From positions 33,031,166 through 33,095,165 of the forward strand of contig JAJEKV010000003.1 in the NCBI GenBank assembly GCA_021234155.1: a stretch of DNA of 64,000 bases, given 5' to 3'. A program made the translations under genes and the position numbers. The DNA comes from Isoetes taiwanensis (taxonomy: Eukaryota; Streptophyta; Lycopodiopsida; Isoetales; Isoetaceae). A model generated the notes under the pieces. The model saw only the letters and a program-made list of their open reading frames with translations. It had not been told where the DNA came from and searched no databases. Below, one piece after another: positions 1 through 10,542 of the stretch (positions within the stretch are counted from its first letter, which is position 1; each line of letters starts with the position of its first letter).

Positions 1-960
1 CTCTCGTGAACAACAACTTAACTGGTTGTCTTTAGACATTGGGCCACCAGTCACACCTGTTTAGGGCCTTGGTCGAGCCGGTTCTCCTATACGGGGGCGT
101 AAGTATGGGGTCCGGTGATATACCTCACCACCTGGAATGATCTCGAGCAGGTGCAGAAAGCCTTCTTGGCACGAGCCCTTGGGATAAAGTCCACAGTTCC
201 ATACCACGCGGGTTTTCTACCCCTTCAATGGGCTGCATTGGAACGCCATATTATTTAGTTCCAGAAGGTGGTCGCTATGGGTGATACACATTTGCCCAAC
301 CTTTCTTTGGTCATAGCAATGGGTCCCCAACGCCTCAAAGCCTGCTGGAAGGACAAGCAAGCTCAGTGGTTCTCATGTAATGGGATGTACAAGCAAACAG
401 ATGCGTACAGGTACGGACAAAGAAGGATCACAATGCACTAAAGCTGTACCTAGATGCTAGTTTCCTTCGCAAGCTCTGGGATGCAGATGCTCTGACACAC
501 GTTAAGATGGCACACTATCAGCAGCAAGTCAATCCTCCCACACCAGTACTTGTACACCCATTTGCCCATGAAGAAGCGCAGACTTATAGCTTCCCTTCGT
601 ACGGGTGCACATCGTCTCCGCATTGAGACAGGGCGTTGGACTCGGGAAGCACGAAAGGATAGGCTTTGTCAGTGTTGCCACCAGGGCGCCATTGAAGATG
701 AATGTCATTCGATCTAGATCTGCCCAGCGTTTGCCCATATCCGAGCGCAGTATATTCGGTTAGTTGTGCCTGACCAGCTGCTGCATTAGTTATTGAATAC
801 GACGTCCCCGGGCTTGTTGGAGTTATACCTCCAGAAGGTTATGGATACACGGACTCAGTTGTGTCCTCCGGGACAATATTGAATTGTCCTATACAATTGT
901 ACAGTGTACCAGCATACTTATTACTGCTAAGGTTTTTCCTTCGAAAACCCTTCGGGGGAA
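1..960 (+). mobile_element. Decayed LINE: end of reverse transcriptase and C-terminal zinc-binding region
   Basis: In shifting plus-strand frames the first 450 bases read as the post-catalytic part of a non-LTR reverse transcriptase (a WNDLEQVQKAFLARALGIKS-like stretch near 137-195). At about 570-710 follows the segment typical of LINE C-termini, RRLIASLRTGAHRLRIETGRW, and then CQCCHQ...EDECH, the usual Cys/His zinc-binding cluster. Several stops and frameshifts break the frame, so this is a dead copy. The 5' part lies outside the window. The minus-strand 69-aa frame at 529-738 is a shadow. The family assignment rests on motif recognition only. Confidence 0.7.
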
Positions 961-1060
961 GGGGGTGTTAATCCTGACAGTAATATACTTGCTGCTCTCT
1001 TTTTGTTTGGGTCCCATAGGCCAATCGGTCTCCATGGACGGTAAAAAATCTATTATGCAT
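885..1060 (+). repeat. LINE 3' tail repeat, copy A
   Basis: The stretch from 'ttactgctaaggtttttcc' through 'gggtcccataggccaat' recurs at about 37340-37490. It directly follows the LINE coding remnant here, so it is most simply the 3' untranslated tail of that LINE family. Confidence 0.6.
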
Positions 1061-1110
1061 TAATGCCACTTGTCCTTTAAACCTATTGTCCTTAGGTTTA
1101 ATGGTCCTAT

Positions 1111-1190
1111 ATGACTTAAGGCCCAATATATGTATATAACATACGTATATATGACCTAGGGCCTAACATATGTACGTAACAATCGCCAAG
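1111..1190. repeat. Two tandem copies of a 40-bp unit
   Basis: Two imperfect units, each starting 'atgac' at 1111 and 1151 and sharing 'ggccyaayatatgt', lie head to tail in AT-rich DNA. Confidence 0.7.
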
Positions 1191-3130
1191 GTAGAAGTCA
1201 CTAAGGTAGAAAGTTGAGAAATCGGATTTGATATTGTAAGATATGATCAAATTGACATCCAAATGGATGCATTATAATAGTTAAAAAAAAAAAGCTTAGC
1301 TTAACCAAAAGAGTGCTCCCGGCTAACGCTGGTCGCAGAACCCTTTAGAACGCGCTTTCCAACTTCTAGTCTCATGCCAGAGCTTCATAATTATTGGAAG
1401 TTGTGTCAAAACAAATGTTCTTGCCAGATTTTGGATTTTAAATCCAGAGCAACCTAGGGATGAAACATGTTTATAGACTATGCCATTTTAATTCTATCCT
1501 TTATAAGACTCTACTAAAATATGTTATTGTACTTTTATCTAATTGAGAAAGTAATACATTGATGTGTAAGACAAAATATAGCACTTTCGAACAAGAACGT
1601 TATTTGCAAAGGCAACTAGATTTTTTGATTTATAAAATAATCGAACCTTCACATGCAAGGTAGTTATAGTTTAACAATTGTGCAAGAATCTTATCTAAGT
1701 TACACTCTTATTATATTCATATCTTGCTTTCATGACATCCATTGCTATTTAGTTTCTATGAAATCTTCTCTTGCTTTGAAGTTTTCAAACCAAGCCAATA
1801 TTTAGATTTTATTCTATTTCTAAAATATATGAGATTTGCTAATGAGATCTAATCAAGTTCTTATGAAATCTAATCAGCTTTTCTGAAAACATATAGATCT
1901 TCAACCTTCTATGCATAGAGCATTCTAAGTTGACATAAATTGGTGAAGTATGGCAAATAATCTACATCGGGACTGATGTTAAGGGGTCCAGCACGCCGAC
2001 AATTCCCTTAAAAAGACATCAATAGGTTTTAGTATGATGTCATTTAAAGATCATTAACATCTTTGTGAAACAAGTGAGATGAGCAAATCTCTGAAGGTGT
2101 TGTCATCTATAGTGAACTACAACTGGTAAATTGATTGTCGGAACAGAAGCGGATCAAATAATTCCACCAACGGATCAAATAATTCTACCACGAACATGTT
2201 GTGAAGGGTACGATATCCAAGATCTCGACACATGGATTATTCGATATAGGCACAAACAAACTGTAGAAGAATTTGGAGTACAACAAATAGCGTAAGCTAT
2301 TCTATGTTCATGTTGGTGTTGATTTTGATAGTAAACAAATAAAAAAAATATTTATAACCATGCAAACGTAAATATAATAGAATAGAATATGAATACGCAG
2401 CCGTATAGGAGGAACAAAATAATACTATTTAAAAACCATGTAAAAAGTTTAAAAAAATAATATGCAATCGTATAGCCCTATACGGCCGGCAACTTACATA
2501 GTATGTCTGTTCATATATATTAACTGCGCAGTAGGCCAGCAGTATAGAGGTTTTTTTTCCACGATAGTCCAGAATAAGTAGCTCGCCGGAGTAAATCCAT
2601 CTGCAATTTCTTGCAGGACGAAGTTTTTCTTGCCGTTCATACTACGCAAGCGATCTCTGCAGAAAAAAATCCTCCCTTTTGCTCTCATTATTTTATTGGC
2701 TTATAATATCGTGGGGAAAGAATTTGCATCCAAGACGCTGATAATTTAGTAAATCCTTGCGCCAAAATTTGGATTCTTCTGTCTGATTTTGATTTGGGTT
2801 ATTTGGTGTTGAATTAGATTGCTGGCCGATATTTCTTGGGAATTCTTGTGTCTGAGAAGGTTTTGGGATCATGAGCCCTCTTCTGAGCAGAAAGGATTTC
2901 AACTGTGAAATGCCGAGGTTGAAAACATCTAATGGGGAGTCAGTTGCATGTTCACATGCATAAATTCAATCTGCGGGGAATATCTTTACATTTGTCCCGG
3001 CTTAGAAAGGGATTTGGGAAGGATCGCTCTTAATCTTTGCGCTTGATAAAGAAGGAAAAGAAGCATCTATTCAAAGAAACATCTATTCTTTGGTTCCAGA
3101 TAGAAAGACAGGTGATACTATGCCAGAGAA
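1191..3130. other. Intergenic AT-rich DNA and upstream region of the kinase gene
   Basis: I see no coding evidence here. A short tandem duplication of about 21 bp ('cggatcaaataattc') lies at 2150-2190. An inverted repeat (CGTATAG-CC-CTATACG) lies near 2468-2483. The last few hundred bases must hold the promoter and 5' UTR of the kinase gene, but no core promoter motif stands out. The minus-strand frames at 2494-2902 match no family I know. Confidence 0.5.
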
Positions 3131-6100
3131 ATGAGCTGCGCAATTCTAAAATCGGTAGCTATAGAGGAGGTTAAGATCAAGAATCAATTGTACAGCAGCA
3201 GCAACTATAGTTTGGACAAGAATTTTGGGTTAAAGAGCTCGGAGGAAAAGCTGGTTGTAGCATTAGATGCGTCGAAAGAAATAACACGGCACGCTTTAGA
3301 ATGGGCTTTGAACAATATAGCACAGCCTGGGGATAAGATCACTGTGCTAGCTTTGCTGCCTGTAAACTATTCCTCTAAATCGGGCACAGGTATAGTCAAA
3401 TGTCTTACGTTTTGGGTTCATTTTTTGGCAAATTTTTCTTTGCATGTCGGAATTCATGTGAAACGGCCGGGTCCATTTGCAAGCTGGAAGTTATGGACCT
3501 TGCCAAGGATGGCAGGGGAATGCACAGTGTACAACGGCTTTTTAAGCTCGCAACAAAGAAGAAAAGAGGCCCGCAAGAGCTGTGCTTATATGATGCAGTC
3601 TTTGCAGAAGTTATGCACCTCCAAAAAGGTCTGTATCCATGCGCTTTGCATATTGATTTATTCTTTATTCATGTTTGTATCATGCTCTCCACATTCCAAT
3701 TTAGGAGTAGCATTCTCTATTCACCTTATTTACTGATTTACTCCACAGGTCACCATGACGTTGAAGATTATTCATAGAGATCTTCCAGGAGAAATAGCTG
3801 CAGAGGCAAAAAGATATCAGGCTTCATGGGTAGTGCTGGATCGGTAAGGAATTTAATTTATGATAATGGATTGGTCTACATGTGGTGGTATTTAATTACA
3901 TAAATCCTTGGGTTTTGAGTAAGCATAATCTCTCTATTCTGCAGGCATTTGCGCAAAGAGAGCAGGCGTTGTTTGGTTGAACTGAAATGCAACATTGTGG
4001 TCATAAACAAGCTCAGCCCTAAAATTTTGCGTCTCAACCTTCATCAAGCTCTTCCAGGAAAGGAACTGCCATTTGCTGATGAATCTATGCTATCCCTTAG
4101 AGACCCTGATCAAAGGAGCAGATTGGCCTTGACCATATCTGAAGAAGCCGATCTGGATGCTTCCGCCTCATCTTTGACCAGTAATTCTGATCAAGAATTC
4201 CAAACCTTTGAAGGTCCGAGATATGAAATATCAAAGAATTCACATACACAGGCTGGTTTACAAAATAATACATGGAATGGCAATCACAACCACCCATATG
4301 ATTCAGCAGAGCTCAGCAGTCCAGGTAAGTTGATAGCTTAGCAACGTATTTTTAGGATGTCATGTTCATGCATGTTTTGAAATCCCTCATGCCTTTTTAA
4401 CCTCACAGATCAGGGCCACTCCTTATCTCTAAACTCATCTATTATGAGGCTCAATGCTTCTAACATAACAGCCTTTCTCAACGAAAATGTGGGAAGAGAT
4501 GATACAAGAATCATGAGGAGGTCAAAAGGTGCACCAAGGCAATTGTTTGCAGATCTTTTGTCAGGGAACGGAAATGGAAGCAGAGAGCTGAAATTTTATA
4601 CCAGGTCTTCTTCCAGAAAAAAATCACATCACGAGGAAAGCTCTGAGGATATTGATCGAAGAAAGAATAACCACATGAGCAAAGAAAAATCTCCTAAGTT
4701 TGCAGGTAATGAAGTAGATGAAGATGAATATAAAGAGCAAAGTGATGAAGACAATACAGTCTCGAGTATAAGGAAGGCAATTTCCTTATCAAGAAGTTCA
4801 CCTGCAGGGCCACCACCACTATGTTCCATTTGCCAACATAAATCACCAGTTTTTGGCAAACCTCCAAGGAGATTCACATATGCAGAATTGGAATTTGCTA
4901 CTGCTGGATTTTCAAAATCTAACTTCCTGGCAGAGGGTGGATTTGGGTCAGTCCACAGGGGTGTGCTTCCTGATGGACAGGCTGTGGCAGTGAAGCAGCA
5001 CAGAGCAGCTAGCTCACAAGGGGATAAAGAGTTCTGTTCGGAGGTGGAGGTTCTGAGTTGCGCCCAGCACCGGAATGTGGTGATGCTTATTGGGTACTGC
5101 GTTGAACTAGGCAAAAGATTGCTAGTTTATGAATTTGTCTGCAACGGATCTTTGGATTCTCACTTGTATGGTAAGTTCACTAGGTTTAAGCTAATGCAAT
5201 AGTTGTAAACCTGATTAGAACGTGATTTTATAAATTCAGCAGGGCGTAACCATCCACCTTTACCCTGGTCCTCTCGACAAAAGATAGCCATAGGGGCTGC
5301 TCGAGGTGTGAGATACCTGCACGAAGAATGCCGTGTGGGATGTATAGTGCATCGAGATATGAGGCCAAATAACATTCTATTAACTCACGATTTCGAACCT
5401 ATGGTAATAATTAAGTCTTCTAATCCATATATCTAGTTACAGAAGCTGAATTCAAGTTTGTGAGCCCATTCCATTACGAATACAGGACTAAAGCATTTTT
5501 CACTTTTGTTTGTAACAGGTTGGGGATTTTGGACTTGCTAGATGGCAGCCTGATGGAGATCTTGGAGTGGAAACTCGCGTTATTGGTACTTTTGGGTAAG
5601 TCTGTCTTTTGGTACTTTGGCACTTATTTAAGTTAGAAGACTTGTTCATTGGGTCTATTAGTACAGAACAGAAACATTTTAGAGTTCTTTTGTTTTGCAG
5701 ATACCTGGCGCCTGAGTATGCACAGAGTGGGCAGATCACTGAAAAAGCAGATGTTTATTCTTTCGGGGTGGTCCTTCTAGAACTTGTGACTGGTCTAAAA
5801 GCGATAGATGGAGGCCGCCCCAAAGGGCAATGCTGTCTTTCTGAATGGGTTAGTATTAGCGCATGAATTTCTTTATCTTGTCTTTATCTGGCAGGTGCTA
5901 TATATGCTTGACTGCTGTGCTCCACGTTGCTCTATAAAGAGCGTGTTCGAATAGCCTGATAAAAGCAACCCTCTAAGATTTCTTTTCTGACCTTAACTGT
6001 AAAGCTGATACTATGCCCTCTGTCTAAGACTTGATTACCTATTTTGTATATCTAGGCCCGTCCTTTCCTGGATACAAATACGTATCATGGTTTTATCGAT

Positions 6101-6640
6101 AATCGTCTGGAAGGCCAATTCGTGGACTCTGAAGTTTGTTCAATGCTACAAGCTGCGTCTCTTTGCATACGCAGGGATCCTAAATCGAGGCCTCGAATGT
6201 CACAGGTACAGCTTTTGGACTATTCTCTTAAGCTTATGGTCAGGTTAGATATGGGCAAACTGTGAAGCTCTTGCTTTGTAATAAAATATTTTCAGGTACT
6301 TAGGATACTGGAAGGGGACACAGTGATAGACACAAGCAGCCCCTCGGTACAGGCTTCTAGTGTGCAGTTCTCTTCAGATGCTCCATCTTCAAGTGCAAGT
6401 CCAAGTGGTGAAGCGTCCCTGTCCAGCAATAGTAGCAGGATCTCGATAGACCATAATGTGTCTAGCCCACTAAGTCCAGCCCTGATCAGTTATAGCAGAA
6501 AGCTTTCTAAAGAGCTGGTTGCCAGGCATTTCAATCCTGCCCCTTCTGCACAGAATAGCAAACTCTCCCTTGAAGACCTAAAAGAAGCTTACAAGCATGC
6601 AACTGCCCGCCATCATACTACCCAGTTGGAGCAAGGATAG
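3131..6640 (+). CDS. USP-domain receptor-like cytoplasmic kinase ('inactive protein kinase SELMODRAFT_444075-like')
   Basis: Ten exons are readable. Exon 1 is 3131 to about 3394 (its junction with exon 2 is uncertain). Exon 2 runs from about 3491 to 3628. The others are 3749-3843, 3945-4324, 4409-5170, 5243-5403, 5519-5595, 5701-5848, 6056-6205 and 6296-6640. From exon 2's donor onward the junctions are GT-AG and phase-consistent, giving about 835 residues. Exons 1-4 encode a universal-stress-protein-like domain ([13 protein letters not shown], then [17 protein letters not shown] and KCNIVVI). A low-complexity linker follows, then a kinase domain from FTYAELE. The glycine loop [20 protein letters not shown] and [15 protein letters not shown] are present. 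The catalytic loop reads HRDMRPNN, so arginine replaces the usual lysine of HRDLK, which is why the family is called inactive. There is no signal peptide or membrane segment, so it is probably cytoplasmic. The family's substrate is not known. The first-ATG start agrees with the family's short N-terminus. Confidence 0.9.
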
Positions 6641-7369
6641 CCCTGTCTTCTTTATCATTTCAGCCTAGCCAAAAAAAACCTGCAGGTTGTATGGAGCCAG
6701 GTTTTGTATTCTTTTTAATCTAAACAAGGAGATCTTGCCTCAGTTTTGTTGTACAGTGTAGAATATAATGGTCTTATTTCGAACTGGGTTTCAGACTTTA
6801 TATCCCTTGTATGTTTTAGCCTACTGAAAATGATTAAACGGGCTGTTTGGTATTTGTATGTAGTACTGGGGAAGAAGAAAGAAATAACAAAGGACAAAAG
6901 GTGAACTGTGTTGTTTTGTTTGATTGTCGTATTGCTGAGATACTCATTCAGGCAATCAGCTTGTGTTTTTTTGTTGTTGGCATTTATGCCCTTCACGGAC
7001 TTGGGTCATGACCGCCAGCCAGCTATTTTCTTCCCTACCTGGCTACCTGGTTCTTTTTGAATGGACAACAATCCCTCTCATAAAATGACTTGATCAATGA
7101 CTTTTTTTCTTCTCCATTTATGAGAGAGCCTTCAAACACTGCTCCATTTCAGTGAAGTGTGAAAACCATTTACCTGCTTATGTGTAGTGTGGGTATAGAA
7201 TTAATGAACTCTAGCACGTACTTCAAAAGAAACTCATGATGGTCAAAAATATCATTCTCAAGTATTCAGATATTATGTAATGCTAGCCTAACACCCCAAA
7301 AAAGGACTTCCACTATTGTGGTTCAATGTTTATTTTACCATATTTGACCAAGCTATCTTTTTCGACTTG
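6641..7369. other. Kinase 3' flank and intergenic DNA
   Basis: This T-rich sequence follows the kinase stop and probably includes its 3' UTR. No clear single polyadenylation signal can be chosen, and I see no gene. Confidence 0.4.
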
Positions 7370-7565
7370 GTAATATGCAATGGGTTGGCACATTGGCCAT
7401 CTTTTGCAGGTATACCTGCAGGCAGGAGAACCAAGGGCCCCAGCGTTGTGGATTATGTACTGGTGCTCGAATCGGATCTGCATTTGGCTACCTTTTTTTT
7501 GCGTTCGAATTACGTACTGGTGCTAGAATCGAATCTGCATTTGGTTACCTTTTTTTTGCGTTTGG
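7370..7565 (+). mobile_element. LINE endonuclease scrap with an internal 57-bp tandem duplication
   Basis: The frame reads NGLAHWPSFAG then RRTKGPSVVDYVLV, which resembles the C-terminal part of LINE apurinic-type endonucleases (the 'xxSVVDYVLVS' signature). The last part is duplicated head to tail: 7452-7508 and 7509-7565 differ at only a few bases. The fragment is short and isolated. Confidence 0.5.
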
Positions 7566-9257
7566 GTCTACCTGTTTAATAATAATATCAAATGATATCC
7601 AAGTATACTTACCCTCAGCTTAAAAGCTTAAGTCTCAACTACATTGTGGTGTCTTCATTGAAGCATAGCCTATTTGAAACCATCTCAACATGTATATACT
7701 TATTTCATATTCAGAGTGTGCCAAGGCTTACCTAGAGGCTCTTAAATCTAGGAATTTATTCTATTACCTACTTGTAATGAAAATACAGGCAAGCCATCTC
7801 AATATCACAGAAATTTGCTTCCGTGGCAACTTGCACAGCCGGTGCACAATCTACTTTGTTCCCAGGTTTAGCATCTAGAAAGTCTAGTATTTATTACTTC
7901 CAACAGCTTCCTAAAATCCTTCCCCTCATAAGGAACATAACTTGCTGGGTAATCTATCTACTAAATCCATTAGCTATGTCAACTTCCCATTTGATGGAAA
8001 TACCCATGCCTTAGCGAATGTATTAGTAGCCCCTTGGGCTCCATGCCCATGCTCAAAAGCCCCCATAAGCTTCTCAAGCCCTTCTTCTTAAGGAGAAATG
8101 GCATTTTGCGGTTAGCGTACAAGACAATTTCCTTCGTTATATAAATGTGCCATCTTAAAAACAAATTCCATTCCTTGCGTGAGGGATTTATTTAACCCTT
8201 ATATGCCTCATTGTTATAGCAAAAAACTACCAACAAGCTCCACAAGGCCATCTCTAGCCTAATATACCTTGATTCTCAAAGGTCTCAACATTTGGATCAT
8301 GATAAGTCATAATTCTAACCCCTCCATCAAGATCACACCTTATTTCAAAGTAATAATTTTGTTAGCTATTTAACTATGCCATTTGATTTGTTCAATATTT
8401 TCGTAGCTTTAGTTCATTAATTTATCGTAGTCGGATCACAACTTTTGAGTGCCCTTCAATAATTGTTCCCTTATTCCAGTCTCACAAGAACCTTTGTTAT
8501 GCACAAAGGCACAACTCGATAATCCCTTTCACATTCCAGCAAGCACCAATCTTTCAACATCTCCAACATTAATAAATGTTTTAACCCCTCTAGCTATGTT
8601 TACAATTTTAACCAAATTCTTAACAAAAATAGCTTCATCACAATTGTGGTCATCCACTGTTGCAGGTGGTAGCAATCCGATAGCATGCACTTGGATCTCG
8701 GGGATGTTTTTCCTGAACCAAATTGGGCCCTAAGGAATAGATTCCAGCCTGTTCGAACCATTTCCCACTTTACAGTTTGCAAATCTAGCTCCAGCAAGAG
8801 TATTTTGAAGACCAATATCTAATGGGGATTGGAAGTGAGGCGATATGAGAACTTAAAACAGCATGTAGAATGTGACGTTCCAGAAGAAAAGGCAGATTGT
8901 TACACAGAAGGATTCTAGAATTGTCAATGACAAAGAAGACCTAGATACAAGATTCAACCCAATGGTGCAGGTTGCTCCTGGAGATCATGCTGGCATGAAG
9001 ACGATGAGTGATGGATTCACCAGAAGGCTAGTTTGTCAAAAAGTTTTGAGAAGGAAGATTCATGTCAAGCACTAACACTCCTGAAAGAAGATGCCTGGAA
9101 GAATGCAGACAGTGTCTCTACACAAAATTATGGAGATGGAGATGCTACAATGCAGAGAAATGGAGATGCAGCAATCAAGGGAGGGCCCAATATTACAAGA
9201 GAAAATGAAGATGTATTAAAATGGAGAAAGCTGCTCCTAGACTTAATTTCTTAAAAG
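7566..9257. other. Intergenic DNA, no recognised gene
   Basis: Only short frames exist. The plus frame 8449-8733 and the minus-strand reading of the same region (near 8450-8700) look protein-like, with stops, but match no family I recognise. The plus frames 8872-9254 end 4 bp before the transposon. If they belong to a gene, the transposon has cut it from 29325 onward, where the 67-aa frame 29483-29686 begins downstream. This link is conjecture. Confidence 0.35.
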
Positions 9258-9261
9258 TGAT

Positions 9262-9286
9262 AAGTCGTATTTAATTAAAGTGGGAC
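9262..9286 (+). repeat. Left terminal inverted repeat, copy 1
   Basis: This is 25 bp, identical in inverted orientation to 29296-29320. A TGAT target duplication precedes it at 9258-9261. Confidence 0.95.
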
Positions 9287-9589
9287 TCATTCCATTCCCA
9301 TTTTTGGAACCCTTAATTTACATAAAAGGAGCACCCGACCGAAAACTATCCATTGTATTCGAATTTTTTGTCTAGAACTCGTGATCCAAGCTTTCCTCGA
9401 TTTTCCACGGTTAGCGGAGTCGAGAACAAGAAACAATGCAACCTGAAACAAAGGGAAATTCATTAAAGATTGAAACCAAAGATCTAGTTGAAAAAGAATT
9501 TTTTTAATAAATTGAATAGGTACAATGTATTTTTACATCGGACCATGAGACCATGGCGGTCTTGCTATCACTCAGATTACATCATCTTG

Positions 9590-10075
9590 GTAGGTGGTCC
9601 ACCTTAGGGGATTAACTACGCGCTTCTTCCGCCTACTTGTAGTTAAGCCTTGGGAGCAACCTCGAAGAGTGTGGAATGCCTCACGTGGAGGTGCCTCTGG
9701 AGCTACCCGGCCAATCACCCACCCGACTTCTCCCACTTTGGCCTCCGCGGCCTTTCATCGAATATGCTCCTTCCCAACCTCCATGGATGTTATGCAATGC
9801 TTTGCAAGATGCTTTGTGCTTCTGGGACCTCTCAAATTTCTTAGCGTGTTCTTTATCCCGGGGTGTGCATGGTATCTGAATTCACGAGCAAACCGCATCC
9901 CAAAGGCAAAGAGTGTAGCGTGACCGGATGCGCGCCGAAATCCATTTCTTCGCCTTTGAGCGGATCTCGTGTCGCTGGAGCGGTCTCTGGTGATGCCCTC
10001 GAAAGGGATGCGTGGTGCTCTGGATGCGGTACACGAACCACCTGGAGCAAGGAGAGTCTATGATTAGCAATTACG
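9590..10075 (-). other. Conserved left-arm segment, possible terminal exon
   Basis: The segment is conserved in the second copy at about 52030-52505. Minus-strand frames carry related peptides (for example ...HGGWEGAYSMKG in copy 2), but indels break them in both copies and no family is recognised. It could be the last exon of a minus-strand transposon gene or a long 3' UTR. Confidence 0.35.
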
Positions 10076-10109
10076 TTGCCATTAGTCAAAACGAAGAAAA
10101 AGAATGTTG

Positions 10110-10445
10110 AAATCAAATTACAATGGAGAACATTCATTCCATACAACCGTGATCCAATGACGTGGGGAAGTAGTGTGTTTCTCGACTCATGAGTGAGAAA
10201 GGACGGATAAGTCAAAGTACAACCATTCTCATTAGAATATGGTTGCATCCAATCACATACGGGAAGCATACAAATGGTTTTAGATCATTAATAAGGATTA
10301 ACCCAGTGCCTTTCGACTCGGAAATGAAAGGCCCAGAATGCAATGTACAACCATTATCATAGTAGATTGGGATCATCCAAATACACAATCAAACATGGTC
10401 TCATCATCAGATTTTCTCACGACTCGTAAGTCGAGAAAGCCGGTA
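10110..10445. repeat. Array of about 130-bp units, each with a CTCGACT/AGTCGAG palindrome (copy 1)
   Basis: Three units share 'tacaaccatt.tcat.a' and 'catacaaatggt'-like sequence. Each carries a degenerate palindrome, near 10178, 10310 and 10424 (for example 'cgactcgtaagtcgag'). The same three-unit array lies at about 52560-52900 in the other copy. The array borders the stop-codon side of the FCP1-domain gene. Confidence 0.7.
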
Positions 10446-10542
10446 AACTCAATATACAAGTATATTCATTACAAAATGTTTAATACATTTGTTCACGTTT
10501 CTTTACAATATTCACACAATTTGACTATCCGGAAAGCAGAGG

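Noticed and set aside
2494-2902. Minus-strand frames upstream of the kinase gene as small genes
   Set aside because: The peptides are low in recognisable features and have no conserved context. They most likely lie in the kinase promoter or 5' region.
8449-8733. 94-aa plus-strand frame as a host gene interrupted by the transposon
   Set aside because: No family resemblance was found, and the frame ends more than 500 bp before the insertion point, so it cannot be tied to the disrupted sequence.
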